Shown here: in pieces, positions 1 to 7,804 of the stretch | Layout: every line of letters starts with the position of its first letter | How positions within the stretch are numbered: position 1 is the stretch's first letter | From: CAVVAL01 sp963742725 | GTDB taxonomy: Bacteria > Actinomycetota > Actinomycetes > Mycobacteriales > Cryptosporangiaceae | NCBI GenBank assembly: GCA_963742725.1 | Contig: CAVUMX010000001.1 | Coordinates: forward strand, 1,922,001 to 1,986,000 | Reading direction: 5' to 3' | Length of the DNA stretch: 64,000 nt | The notes under the pieces: model-generated | What the model was told of the DNA's origin: nothing | Database searches by the model: none | Seen by the model: only the letters and a program-made list of their open reading frames with translations | Program-made: the position numbers and the translations under genes

Positions 1-264
1 GACAAGGTGGTCGCCGACCGCGGCATCCTCTACGCGCCCGACTACGTCGTGAACTCCGGCGGCGTCATCCAGGTCGCCGACGAGATCGAGGGCTTCGTGT
101 TCGAACGGGCGAAGCACCGCGCGGCGAAGATCTACGACACCACGCTGGAGATCCTGCGCCTCGCCGACACCGAGGGCGTGACGCCCGCGGTGGCCGCCGA
201 CCGTCTCGCCGAGCGCCGTATGGCCGACGTGGGCCGCCTCCGCACCATCCACATCCCGCGCTGA
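1..264 (+). CDS. Glu/Leu/Phe/Val dehydrogenase, C-terminal fragment
   Basis: These are the last 87 codons of a gene that enters the window from the left. The family deaminates amino acids oxidatively to 2-oxo acids with NAD(P) in the cytoplasm. The visible part has the segment APDYVVNSGG (fragment residues 12-21), typical of the C-terminal part of the dinucleotide-binding domain, followed by the closing helices. In actinomycetes the commonest such gene is a valine/leucine dehydrogenase that feeds branched-chain catabolism, but the residues that decide substrate lie outside the window, so the exact enzyme is open. It is on the opposite strand to the pur genes that follow. Confidence 0.8.
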   Translation, partial: DKVVADRGILYAPDYVVNSGGVIQVADEIEGFVFERAKHRAAKIYDTTLEILRLADTEGVTPAVAADRLAERRMADVGRLRTIHIPR

Positions 265-425
265 AACAGGTGTTCAGGCAGATCAGCGGCGCGAGTGTGA
301 CCTGATACTCCGGGGCGAGATGCCGAAGCGTGGGTCGGGACGGTACGGTGTAGGTACGAGAGATGCCATTCATCGGGGCCACTCGCGCAGAGGCCCCGTC
401 ACACCTGTGCGAGGGGGTCGAGCCA

Positions 426-632
426 ATGGGGCGCGGCCGTGCCAAGGCCAAGCAGACAAAGGTCGCTCGCGAGCTCAAGTACAGCTCGCCCAGCACCGAC
501 CTCGACGCTCTTCAGCGTGAACTCGCCAGCCCCTCGGGCTTGCCGGGTTCGTCGGTGTCTGACGACCAAGAGGCCGACGACGAGTACGACGATGACGAGT
601 ACGACGACGACTGGGCACCGCGTAGCCAATGA
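426..632 (+). CDS. DUF3073 family small protein
   Basis: This is a 68-residue protein with a basic N-terminus (MGRGRAKAKQTKVARELKY) and a strongly acidic, repetitive tail (DEYDDDEYDDDW). That pattern matches the actinobacterial DUF3073 family, which commonly lies beside purM as it does here, divergent to purF-purM. No function is established. The ATG at 426 follows a purine-rich GAGGGGG about ten bases upstream and gives the family's usual start. The acidic tail is built from near-repeats of GACGAGTACGAC. A perfect hairpin follows the stop codon. Confidence 0.8.
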   Translation: MGRGRAKAKQTKVARELKYSSPSTDLDALQRELASPSGLPGSSVSDDQEADDEYDDDEYDDDWAPRSQ

Positions 633-658
633 GGCTCGCGCGTTCTGAGCGCATACAA

Positions 659-690
659 CCGGCCGGCCGTGCGAGAGCACGGCCGGCCGG
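659..690 (+). terminator. Perfect 14-bp hairpin after the DUF3073 gene
   Basis: The arms CCGGCCGGCCGTGC (659-672) and GCACGGCCGGCCGG (677-690) are exactly complementary and close on a GAGA tetraloop. It lies 27 bases after the DUF3073 stop. There is no U-tract, as is usual for intrinsic terminators in high-GC actinomycetes. It could also stop transcription coming from purM on the other strand. Confidence 0.7.
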
Positions 691-719
691 CTCGTCGTCC
701 TGCGGGTACCCGCACATGA

Positions 720-755
720 CAGTGGCCGCCACCCCTCGCGGGGCAGCGGCCACTG
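720..755 (-). terminator. Hairpin terminator downstream of purM
   Basis: CAGTGGCCGC (720-729) pairs perfectly with GCGGCCACTG (746-755) around a 16-base loop. It sits 11 bases beyond the purM stop codon and marks the end of the purF-purM transcript. Confidence 0.7.
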
Positions 756-765
756 TTCAGGCTGT

Positions 766-1848
766 CTAGCGGGTGGCGTAGGCCCCCACGAGGCGCGCGT
801 CGGCGGACCCGCGGACGACCTCGCCCACGACCCATGCCGGCACGTGCCGGGCGGTCAGCAGGGCGAGCGCGCGGTCAGCGTCCTCCTTGCCGACGACGGC
901 GACCATGCCGACGCCCATGTTGAACGTGCGCTCCATCTCGTGCTGGTCGATGCGACCACGGTTCGCGACCAGGTCGAAGATCGGCTGCGGCGTCCAGCTG
1001 GAGCGGTCGATGACCGCGTCCAGCGAGGCGGGCAGGATCCGCGACACGTTGCCGGCCAGGCCACCACCGGTGATGTGCGAGAACGCGTGGACGTCGGTCT
1101 CGTCCTTCAGCGCGAGGCAGTCCTTGGCGTAGATCCGGGTCGGGGTCAGCAGCTCCTCGCCGAGGCTCCGCTGGTTGCCCAGTTCGTCGACGACGGCGTC
1201 GAGACGCATCCGGCCGGCACCGAGCAGGACGTGCCGGACGAGCGAGTACCCGTTGGAGTGCAGCCCCGACGAACCGAGCGCGATCAGGACGTCGCCGTCC
1301 TCGACCCGTTCCGAGCCGAGCAGCTCGTCCGCCTCGACCACGCCGACGCCGGTCGCGGCGATGTCGTACTCGTCACGGCCCAGCAGCCCGGGGTGTTCGG
1401 CGGTCTCACCGCCGACGAGCGAGCAGCCCGCCCAGCGGCATCCGTCGGCGATGCCGCCCACGATGTCCGCGATCTTCTCGGGCACGACCTGGCCGAACGC
1501 CACGTAGTCCTGGAGGAACAGCGGCTCAGCGCCGCACACCACCAGGTCGTCGACGACCATCGCGACCAGGTCGACGCCGACCGTGTCGTGGATGTCCATC
1601 ATCTGCGCGATGGCCAGCTTGGTGCCCACCCCGTCGGTGGACGACGCCAGCAGCGGTTTGCGGTACTTGGTCGTGTCGAGCGCGAACAGCCCGGCAAAAC
1701 CCCCGATATTGCCGACGACCTCTGGCCGGAAGGTCTTCTTGACCTTCGCCTTGATGAGTTCGACGGCGCGGTCACCCGCCTCGATGTCCACGCCCGCTTC
1801 CGCGTACGTGGAACCCGGTGCAGCGAGGTTCTTCACTACTGCTCCCAT
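766..1848 (-). CDS. purM: Phosphoribosylformylglycinamidine cyclo-ligase (AIR synthetase)
   Basis: PurM closes the imidazole ring of FGAM with ATP to give AIR, the fifth step of purine synthesis, in the cytoplasm. The 360-residue length is normal. Family features seen are the N-terminal YAEAGVDIEAGD, the central STDGVGTKL and the SLVGGETAEHPG motif, all from the PurM/ThiL fold. Its ATG overlaps the purF stop as TGATG, so the two are translationally coupled. A hairpin terminator follows. Confidence 0.97.
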   Translation of the reverse strand: MGAVVKNLAAPGSTYAEAGVDIEAGDRAVELIKAKVKKTFRPEVVGNIGGFAGLFALDTTKYRKPLLASSTDGVGTKLAIAQMMDIHDTVGVDLVAMVVDDLVVCGAEPLFLQDYVAFGQVVPEKIADIVGGIADGCRWAGCSLVGGETAEHPGLLGRDEYDIAATGVGVVEADELLGSERVEDGDVLIALGSSGLHSNGYSLVRHVLLGAGRMRLDAVVDELGNQRSLGEELLTPTRIYAKDCLALKDETDVHAFSHITGGGLAGNVSRILPASLDAVIDRSSWTPQPIFDLVANRGRIDQHEMERTFNMGVGMVAVVGKEDADRALALLTARHVPAWVVGEVVRGSADARLVGAYATR

Positions 1849-3389
1849 CAGGGTCGGCGCAGGGCGTCTTCGCCACCAGGGCTGGCGGCGAGCTGGCGAA
1901 CTGCGGTACCGGGCGCTACCCGGTCGATTCCCCGTTCAATGCCCTCCAGCACGTGCTTGCCGATGAGGTCATCGGCAGGCAGTGCGATCGGGTATTCGCC
2001 GTCGAAGCAGGCTCGGCAGAGCCGCGACTTCGGCTGTTCGGTGGCGGCGATCAGCCCGTCCAGCGAAACGTACCCCAGCGAGTCCGCGCCGATCGAGGCC
2101 CGGATCCCATCGGTGTCGAGACCATTCGCGATCAGCTCGGCGCGGCTCGCGAAGTCGATGCCGTAGAAACACGGCCACTTCACGGGCGGCGAGGAGATGC
2201 GGACGTGGACTTCGAGCGCGCCGGCTTCGCGCAGCATCCGGATCAGCGCTCGTTGGGTGTTGCCGCGGACGATCGAATCGTCGACGACGACCAGGCGCTT
2301 ACCGCGGATGACGTCGCGGAGCGGATTGAGCTTGAGGCGGATGCCGAGCTGGCGGATGGTCTGCGACGGCTGGATGAACGTCCGCCCGACGTAGGAGTTC
2401 TTCACCAGGCCGAGGCCGTAGGGGATACCGCTCTCCTGGGCGTACCCGACGGCGGCCGGCGTACCTGACTCCGGCACCGGGATGACCAGGTCGGCCTCGA
2501 CCGGCGCTTCCTTCGCGAGAGCGCGCCCGACCTTGACCCGCGCGGCGTGCACGCTGCGGCCCGAGATCGAGGTGTCCGGGCGGGCGAGGTAGACGTACTC
2601 GAAGATGCAGCCCTTCGGCTCCGGCGGGGCGAACCGCTCGGACCGCAGGCCGTGCTCGTCTATGGCGATCAGCTCGCCGGGTTCGACCTCGCGGACGACG
2701 CTGGCGCCGACGATGTCCAGTGCGGCCGTCTCGCTGGCGACGACCCAGCCGTGTTCGAGGCGGCCGAGGACCAGCGGGCGGACGCCCTGCGGGTCGCGGG
2801 CCGCGTAGAGGGTGTGCTCGTCCATGAACACGAAGCTGAACGCGCCGCGCAGCGTCGGCAGGACCTGCAGCGACGCCGCCTCGATCGAGAGGTCGGGGTG
2901 GGCGGCGAGCAACGTGGTGACCAGCGACGTGTCGTTCGTCGCGGCCATCTTGTCGGCGCCCAGGCCCAGCGCGGCCACCTCGCGGGCCAGCTCGGCCGTG
3001 TTGACCAGGTTGCCGTTGTGGGCGAGCGCCACCGTCGTGCCGGTGGGCGTCGACCGCAGTGTCGGCTGCGCGTTCTCCCAGGTGGAGCCGCCGGTGGTCG
3101 AGTACCGGGCGTGCCCGATCGCCACGTGCCCGCGCAGGGACGCGAGGGTCGACTCGTCGAAGACCTGGGACACCAGGCCGAGTTCCTTGTAGACCACGAC
3201 CCCGGACCCGTCGCTGACCGCCATGCCAGCGGCTTCCTGGCCCCGGTGCTGTAGCGCGTACAGACCGAAGTAGGTCAGCTTGGCGACTTCCTCGCCTGGG
3301 GCCCACACGCCGAAGACACCGCAGGCATCCTGCGGGCCTTGGTCGTGGGGATCGAGTTCGTGCGTGAGCTTGCCGTCGCCTCTGGGCAC
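1848..3389 (-). CDS. purF: Amidophosphoribosyltransferase
   Basis: PurF makes phosphoribosylamine from PRPP and glutamine, the committed step of purine synthesis. The 513-residue protein starts with a 22-residue propeptide before the catalytic Cys23 in QDACGVFGVW, which becomes the N-terminal nucleophile of the glutaminase domain after processing. The C-terminal half holds the PRPP loop VVVDDSIVRGNT, and cysteines near the C-terminus fit the Fe-S class of PurF. The start is GTG at 3389 with no clear Shine-Dalgarno sequence, so it is chosen by homology. It leads the purF-purM operon; the 303 bases upstream hold the leader peptide of the divergent dioxygenase-like gene. Confidence 0.97.
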   Translation of the reverse strand: MPRGDGKLTHELDPHDQGPQDACGVFGVWAPGEEVAKLTYFGLYALQHRGQEAAGMAVSDGSGVVVYKELGLVSQVFDESTLASLRGHVAIGHARYSTTGGSTWENAQPTLRSTPTGTTVALAHNGNLVNTAELAREVAALGLGADKMAATNDTSLVTTLLAAHPDLSIEAASLQVLPTLRGAFSFVFMDEHTLYAARDPQGVRPLVLGRLEHGWVVASETAALDIVGASVVREVEPGELIAIDEHGLRSERFAPPEPKGCIFEYVYLARPDTSISGRSVHAARVKVGRALAKEAPVEADLVIPVPESGTPAAVGYAQESGIPYGLGLVKNSYVGRTFIQPSQTIRQLGIRLKLNPLRDVIRGKRLVVVDDSIVRGNTQRALIRMLREAGALEVHVRISSPPVKWPCFYGIDFASRAELIANGLDTDGIRASIGADSLGYVSLDGLIAATEQPKSRLCRACFDGEYPIALPADDLIGKHVLEGIERGIDRVAPGTAVRQLAASPGGEDALRRP

Positions 3390-3511
3390 GGATTGATTCT
3401 AGTTGACAGAAACCCCTCACCCGCACCACCTGTTTTGCCGATGGTGAGAGCGTGATCACCCCGAGTAGTGCGGGGTTTCGAAAAGCGGCCGTTTGTGGTT
3501 CACTCCCCGGC

Positions 3512-3616
3512 GTGACCGCGACCGTGACCCCCGCTGCGTACCAGGCTTCTGCCCTGCTGCGCTGCGCGTGTTGGGCCGGACGGCGCGGGCACCTTTTCGA
3601 CCAGTGTTGTCGGTGA
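3512..3616 (+). CDS. Cysteine-rich leader peptide (putative uORF)
   Basis: A 34-codon frame runs from GTG at 3512 to TGA at 3616. Its second half reads RCACWAGRRGHLFDQCCR, with four cysteines and a Cys-Cys pair two codons before the stop. It lies 76 bases ahead of a cysteine-dioxygenase-like gene on the same strand, and its stop codon is inside the base of a strong hairpin. Actinobacterial sulfur genes are known to carry short leader peptides with Arg-His and terminal Cys residues, and this one resembles them. The likely role is sensing Cys-tRNA supply by ribosome stalling. The start codon is uncertain because an in-frame GTG also occurs at 3524. Confidence 0.6.
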   Translation: MTATVTPAAYQASALLRCACWAGRRGHLFDQCCR

Positions 3617-3675
3617 CGACCCGCCGCCCTGCCCGCACCCGGTAGTCAAACCGGGGCGGGCGAAGCCTCGTCACC
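3612..3675 (+). promoter_or_regulatory. Attenuator-like hairpin before the dioxygenase gene
   Basis: The outer arms GGTGACGA (3612-3619) and TCGTCACC (3668-3675) are exactly complementary. Inside them GCCCGC (3631-3636) plus CCCGGT (3638-3643) pair with ACCGGG (3650-3655) plus GCGGGC (3656-3661), with one bulged A and the loop AGTCAA. The outer 5' arm contains the TGA of the cysteine-rich leader frame, so a ribosome finishing or stalling on the leader would melt or preserve the outer stem. The downstream start codon is 17 bases past the structure. Confidence 0.6.
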
Positions 3676-3692
3676 CCTGGGACAACCTGATC

Positions 3693-4139
3693 ATGCTCAG
3701 CTACCTCGAGCCGTACCTGCTCATGCCGTCCGCCCTGACGCCGACGGCGCTGCTGGAACGCGCAGCTCAGATCGCCGAAACTGTGACGATCAACACTCTC
3801 GGCTCCGGCCCGGTCCGGGTCCGGAACACGCCGCTGTACGACGCGTGGCTCCTTCCGTGGGAGCAGGACGCGGAGACGTCGCTGCACGGGCACGACGGGG
3901 CGCACGGCGCCTACGTGGCTATGAGCGGGACGTTCCGCGAGACGATCGCGTCGGAGTCCGGGATGCGGGAGCGCCTGGTGCTCGCCGGGGAGCGGGTCGC
4001 GTTCCGGCCGGCGTACACGCACCGGCTGGCGTCCGTCGGGGAGTCACGCGGCGTGACGCTGCACCTGTTCTCCCCGCCGCGCCCGGCTGGCCCGTGCACC
4101 CCGGCCGCCGCCCCGGCCCTCGCGGCCGCCGCCCTCTGA
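3693..4139 (+). CDS. Cysteine dioxygenase-like cupin protein
   Basis: This is a 148-residue single-cupin protein of the cysteine dioxygenase type, which oxidises a thiol such as cysteine to its sulfinate using Fe(II) and O2. The metal-site segment LHGHDGAHGAYVAMSG (about residues 66-81) carries the HxH pattern, and a later histidine lies in FRPAYTHRLAS. The C-terminus is an Ala/Pro-rich tail. An alternative ATG at 3723 gives a shorter N-terminus; neither has a good Shine-Dalgarno. The cysteine-rich leader and hairpin upstream support control by cysteine. Substrate is inferred from family only; 3-mercaptopropionate dioxygenase is a possible alternative. Confidence 0.75.
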   Translation: MLSYLEPYLLMPSALTPTALLERAAQIAETVTINTLGSGPVRVRNTPLYDAWLLPWEQDAETSLHGHDGAHGAYVAMSGTFRETIASESGMRERLVLAGERVAFRPAYTHRLASVGESRGVTLHLFSPPRPAGPCTPAAAPALAAAAL

Positions 4140-4364
4140 CACGCCGAGCCAGTCGGGGCGCGCGGGTTCCCCTCGCTCAGCCTGGTGCGCCGACCGTCGC
4201 TCAGGCGCCCGTGCTCAGATCCGCCGGGCCGCCCGTGGCGCAGGCCTCGGTGCCACCCCGCTCCGACCGTTAACCATCCGAGGCGTGGAATTACCAAGAA
4301 AAGGTCTCGCGCCAACCCGCTCCGACCTACTGAGCCGTTCCAGGCGGCGTCCGGCAAGGCGGAG

Positions 4365-4400
4365 GCTCGCCCGGAATACGTTCCTGGTATCCGGGCGGGC
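4365..4400 (-). terminator. Hairpin after the RiPP precursor gene
   Basis: GCTCGCCCGGA (4365-4375) pairs with TCCGGGCGGGC (4390-4400) over 11 positions with one G-U pair and a 14-base loop. It is 33 bases past the precursor stop and is the likely end of the radical SAM/precursor transcript. The rest of 4140-4433 holds no gene that I can recognise. Confidence 0.5.
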
Positions 4401-4433
4401 CGACAACGCAGTCCGGTCGTCGTCTGGACGCGG

Positions 4434-4607
4434 TTAGCGTTTGTGCCAGTCGTACCATTGGGGGGTGTCTCCCCAGTGGCGGAAGCCCGCCTCGGGTTGG
4501 GTTGAGGCGGTGGCGCCGTGGGCTTCGGCACGAGTCTGGAGAAGGGTCTCCAGGCCGGTTCGTGCCGCGGCTAGACGATCAGGCAACGGCTCCGAGTGTT
4601 CGAGCAT
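4434..4607 (-). CDS. amcA: Cyclophane-type RiPP precursor peptide
   Basis: A 57-residue peptide begins at ATG 4607, with GGAAGGGG and GGTGGAG purine runs just upstream. The first 40 residues look like a leader (helical, Leu/Arg/Glu-rich). The C-terminus GFRHWGDTPQWYDWHKR carries three aromatic-X-polar triplets: W45-G-D47, W51-Y-D53 and W54-H-K56. These are the substrates that GrrM/XyeB/AmcB-type radical SAM enzymes turn into three-residue cyclophanes. The gene starts inside the last 29 bases of the maturase gene in another frame, which ties their translation together. The naming as AmcA is inference from this pairing. No transporter or protease gene is adjacent. Confidence 0.75.
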   Translation of the reverse strand: MLEHSEPLPDRLAAARTGLETLLQTRAEAHGATASTQPEAGFRHWGDTPQWYDWHKR

Positions 4608-5691
4608 GCTCCACCACCCCTTCCAGGAGGCTGATGCGGCTGTTCTGACAGTGATGGGTGACGGTGACGTCGAACCGGCCTTGTTCGAAGTAGCGGTTGG
4701 CGGGTTGGGCGCCGCCGCAGAAGGCGAAGTAGGGGCAGGTTGTGCGGCAGGCTTCGACGCCGGCGCGGTAGTCGGCGACCCATTGCTGGTTGGCGGCGCC
4801 GGTGACGAGGGTGGCGAGGTCGGTGTCGAGGACGTTGCCGACGGCGAATCCGTGGCCGGCGAGTTCGGGTGAGATGACGGTGACGTCGCCGTTGTGGTCG
4901 ATGGTGGGGAACGGGTCCATCTCGTCGGGGAGGAATGCCCGGTTGTCGAGGTCGGCGGCGATGTAGCCGAGGACGCGTTCGATCTCGCGCACTTTGACGG
5001 TGGGGTCGCGGCGCCAGGCGTCGGTGAGGGCCGACCAGAACTCGGTGACGCGGCCGGGGTCGTGGGCGTTGACGCGGGTGTTGACGCCTTCCTGTTCCTC
5101 GATGTTGATGCCGAGGACGGCGCAGCCAAGTTCGGCGAAGAACGCGTAGAGCCCGGCGGCCGCGTCGGGGTCGGGGTCGGAGACGACGGCGATCGCGGAG
5201 TACTCGAGCCCGTGCCGGCGTAAGGCGTCGATTCCGCGGACGATTGCGGCGAAGGCCGGCTTGCCGCCCCGGTCGACGCGGGCCTGGTTGCTGGCCATGG
5301 GCCCGTCGATGCTGATGCCGACCCGGACGTCCTGGGCGGTGAACAGCTCGCACCAGGCGTCGTCGACGAGCGTCGCGTTGGTCTGGATGTGGTGCCGCAC
5401 GCCGGTGAACGGGGCCATCAACGCGGCAAGGTGGTCACGCCCCGCCGCGAGCGGTTCGCCGCCGTGCCAGATGACGTCGAACGGTGCCGGCCACGTGTTG
5501 ACCCGGCCGGCGACGGCGCTGGCCACCTCGACCGGCATCCGCTGGTCGGTGCGGCGAAACGGAAGATAGCAGTACGAACAGTCAAGGTTGCAGAGAGTTG
5601 TCGGCTGCATCACGACGGCGGAGGGCACGGCTGCCAGCGTGGAGAAGGCAGAACTTCGGTGCCCAGCGGTACTACCCCGAACAGTGACCAC
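4579..5691 (-). CDS. amcB: Radical SAM/SPASM peptide maturase, cyclophane-forming type
   Basis: A 370-residue enzyme that should install carbon-carbon crosslinks in the downstream peptide. The radical SAM cluster motif is CNLDCSYCYL (about residues 36-45), followed by WHGGEPL and the SPASM region CRTTCPYFAFCGGAQPANRYF near the C-terminus, which resembles GrrM/XyeB/AmcB maturases. I chose GTG 5691 because AGGAGG lies five bases upstream (5697-5702); the open frame extends further but without family similarity. The precursor gene overlaps its 3' end. A plausible promoter lies at 5739-5767. AmcB rather than GrrM is suggested by the actinobacterial setting and the short W-x-D precursor. Confidence 0.85.
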   Translation of the reverse strand: MVTVRGSTAGHRSSAFSTLAAVPSAVVMQPTTLCNLDCSYCYLPFRRTDQRMPVEVASAVAGRVNTWPAPFDVIWHGGEPLAAGRDHLAALMAPFTGVRHHIQTNATLVDDAWCELFTAQDVRVGISIDGPMASNQARVDRGGKPAFAAIVRGIDALRRHGLEYSAIAVVSDPDPDAAAGLYAFFAELGCAVLGINIEEQEGVNTRVNAHDPGRVTEFWSALTDAWRRDPTVKVREIERVLGYIAADLDNRAFLPDEMDPFPTIDHNGDVTVISPELAGHGFAVGNVLDTDLATLVTGAANQQWVADYRAGVEACRTTCPYFAFCGGAQPANRYFEQGRFDVTVTHHCQNSRISLLEGVVEHARTLGAVA

Positions 5692-5723
5692 ATGGGCCTC
5701 CTGCAGCCGCGAGACATGGGCAT

Positions 5724-5767
5724 CCTCGCGACAACGCGAGGGTACTGGCGTACGGCAATCGTGACAA
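5724..5767 (-). promoter_or_regulatory. Probable promoter and leader hairpin of the maturase operon
   Basis: Read on the minus strand, TTGTCA (5762-5767) and TACCCT (5739-5744) are separated by 17 bases, a good match to a housekeeping -35/-10 pair. A perfect hairpin, CCTCGCG and CGCGAGG around a four-base loop (5724-5741), overlaps the expected start of the transcript. The operon start codon follows at 5691. Confidence 0.45.
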
Positions 5768-5828
5768 TCATTCACGACCAGGGCTAACCATCTGTATCGG
5801 TGCGTTAACGGAAATTTTCGTCGGACCA

Positions 5829-6185
5829 CTACGTCAGCGGCAGGCAGCCCGTGAGGTCGGCGCGGGAACCGCTCGCACTGATCCGGCCTGCGGCTGCGGC
5901 CGCCGTCCAGGTCAGCCGCCCGGTGGCCAGCATGATCCAGGTCACGGCGTCCATCTCGACGACGTTCGGCGGGGTACCCCGCGTATGACGGGGGCCCTCG
6001 ATGCACTGGACGGCCCCGTACGGCGGCACCCGCACCTCTACTGACCTGCCCGGATACCGCTTCGCCAGCGTACTGAGCAGGTGCCGCGACGCCTGTTTGA
6101 GCACGGCGGGCTCCGGCGTCTCGCCCGCGTCGAGCGCCAGCGACGCCGACTCCACTGCCCCCGGATCCTCCACTGAACGCGCCAC
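5829..6185 (-). CDS. Sterol carrier (SCP2-like) family protein
   Basis: A 118-residue protein of the actinobacterial family annotated as sterol carrier protein. The diagnostic region is PPYGAVQCIEGPRHTRGTPPNVVEMD, of which residues 54-69 and 70-79 form the conserved core, followed by TWIMLATGRLTW. SCP2 folds bind lipids in a hydrophobic pocket; the ligand here is unknown. The start is GTG at 6185. It is separated from the maturase operon by 137 bases that contain the maturase promoter. Confidence 0.75.
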   Translation of the reverse strand: MARSVEDPGAVESASLALDAGETPEPAVLKQASRHLLSTLAKRYPGRSVEVRVPPYGAVQCIEGPRHTRGTPPNVVEMDAVTWIMLATGRLTWTAAAAAGRISASGSRADLTGCLPLT

Positions 6186-6280
6186 TCGGGCAGCCTATGG
6201 CGGGATGTCCGAGTAGGCGTGTTGCCAACAGAAAAGGCATAGTGTCCGACGGGCACAGCTTTACGGCTGCGGAGGTCGGC

Positions 6281-7804
6281 GTGATATGGAGACCGATGGA
6301 CGGGCGGGTTAGGGCCCGGAAGGCAGGGGCGCTGGTCGCGTCATGCCTGGCCGGAGCTGCGGCGACCCTCGCCCTGGCGACTCCGGCGTACGCCGAGGAC
6401 GCCGATCTACGGATGGAGATCCGGAGCGGCCAGCTCAGCCTCGAGGCCGACGGCGACCCGCAGAACATCACCGTCGCAGTGACCAACAACGGTCCCAACC
6501 CGGTCGCGGCGCCGGTCGCCAACTTCGAGGTCCCCCTCGGCGGCCGTGGCGTGACGATCGGCAACACCTCCCTCTCGTGCGCCGCCGTCAACGGTCCGAA
6601 CGTCATCGCCTGCCAACTCGGCGCGATGAACCCGGGCCAGACCATCGACGTGACGGTCGAGCTCAAGCCGCCGGGCGAAGGCGCCGTCCAGCCCGGTGAG
6701 AACGTCAGCGAGAACGGCAACGCCTGGGTCAGCAACCCGGCCGGTGGCGACCCGAACAACAGCAACGACGGCGGCTCCTTCAACGTCGTGCTGACCGCCG
6801 GCGAGCAGGGCGGCGAGGTCAACGAGGTCTCCGGGCAGGTCGTGGACGGAGCCAGCGGCGAACCGCTCGCCGGCGCCACCGTCGAGATCGCGGACAGCAC
6901 CGGCCGCACCGGCAGCACGACCACCGACGCCGAAGGCCGGTTCAACTACCGCGCCGAACCGGCGCTGCAGGCCGGACGGATCACGATCAAGGCCACCAAG
7001 GACGGCTACGACCCCAGCCGGACGACCGTCGACGCCAACGGCGGCAGTATCAACGACGTCCAGCTCGCGGTGAGCAAGGCAGAGGTGGTGCCGTCGCCGA
7101 CGCCGTCGGTCGCGCCATCGTCCGCGACCGCGGCGCTCCCGCCGGGACCCGCCAAGGACGATGACGACTCCTCGTCCCTGCTCGTCGTGATTCTCGTCAG
7201 CGTCATCGCCACCACGATCCTCGCCGGTGCCGCGCTGTGGATCGGACTGCGCCGCAACCGCGACCACGAACCGGCGTACGCCGACGGCGGCGGGTTCCAG
7301 CCACCGCCGATGCGGCCCGCCACCCTGGACGCACCCACTGTTCAGCTCAGGCTCCCCGGCGCCGGCGGCACGCGGATGATGCCGACCCTCGCCGCACCGG
7401 AGGTCGACGCGACGCAGCAGATTCCGATGACCGACAACACGCATCTGATGCCGCCCGGCTACCCGCCGGTGGAACCGGTCGCCTACGACCAGACCGCCCC
7501 GTTCGGCCCGCCCCCAGGCCAACCCACCTCTGCGCCGCCGTTCGCCGGGCAGCACGCTTCGGCGCCGCCGTATCCGGGCCAGCCGGCCACGCCGCTGGCG
7601 TACTCGGGGCCACCCGCTGCCGTTCCACCGCCGGGAGCTCATGCGGCGCCGCCTCAGGAGACGGCGCTGTTCGGACTGGCTGACCCGCCCGCGCCCCGCC
7701 GGCCGCCTTCGCGGCGCCGCCGCCGACCAGCCCGTTCCCGGCCAATCCGGCGCCGGACCTGTTCGCTCCGCTGCCGGACGCGCCGCTCCCGGACGGACCG
7801 CTGA
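6281..7804 (+). CDS. Secreted, membrane-anchored protein with carboxypeptidase-regulatory-like domain; frameshifted C-terminus
   Basis: I start it at GTG 6281, five bases after GGAGG. Residues 1-41 are a signal peptide ending ATPAYAED. Next comes a beta-rich DUF11-like region (TNNGPNPVAAPVANFEVP) and a carboxypeptidase regulatory-like (CarboxypepD_reg) domain near residues 184-260 (GQVVDGASGEPLAGATVEI). A Pro/Ser linker precedes one transmembrane helix near residues 298-322, and a cytoplasmic Pro/Gln-rich tail follows. From about 7690 the frame becomes Arg-rich and stops at 7804, while a Pro/Ala-rich tail continues in another frame to 8157. A single-base deletion in the C run at 7693-7696, or a sequencing error there, would explain this. 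It probably acts in surface structure or sensing; the function is unknown. Confidence 0.65.
   Translation: MIWRPMDGRVRARKAGALVASCLAGAAATLALATPAYAEDADLRMEIRSGQLSLEADGDPQNITVAVTNNGPNPVAAPVANFEVPLGGRGVTIGNTSLSCAAVNGPNVIACQLGAMNPGQTIDVTVELKPPGEGAVQPGENVSENGNAWVSNPAGGDPNNSNDGGSFNVVLTAGEQGGEVNEVSGQVVDGASGEPLAGATVEIADSTGRTGSTTTDAEGRFNYRAEPALQAGRITIKATKDGYDPSRTTVDANGGSINDVQLAVSKAEVVPSPTPSVAPSSATAALPPGPAKDDDDSSSLLVVILVSVIATTILAGAALWIGLRRNRDHEPAYADGGGFQPPPMRPATLDAPTVQLRLPGAGGTRMMPTLAAPEVDATQQIPMTDNTHLMPPGYPPVEPVAYDQTAPFGPPPGQPTSAPPFAGQHASAPPYPGQPATPLAYSGPPAAVPPPGAHAAPPQETALFGLADPPAPRRPPSRRRRRPARSRPIRRRTCSLRCRTRRSRTDR

Noticed and set aside
844..2166. A long plus-strand open frame opposite purM and purF.
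   Set aside because: It is an antisense shadow of conserved genes: no ribosome site, biased Arg/Asp/Val content and no family similarity. Many such frames occur in this GC-rich DNA.
4140..4433. A second RiPP precursor or transporter next to the maturase.
   Set aside because: No frame on either strand has a leader-like start, aromatic-x-polar triplets or membrane helices.
7690..7740. Programmed -1 frameshift in the secreted membrane protein.
   Set aside because: No slippery heptamer followed by a pseudoknot is evident. A one-base deletion or sequencing error in a C run is more likely.
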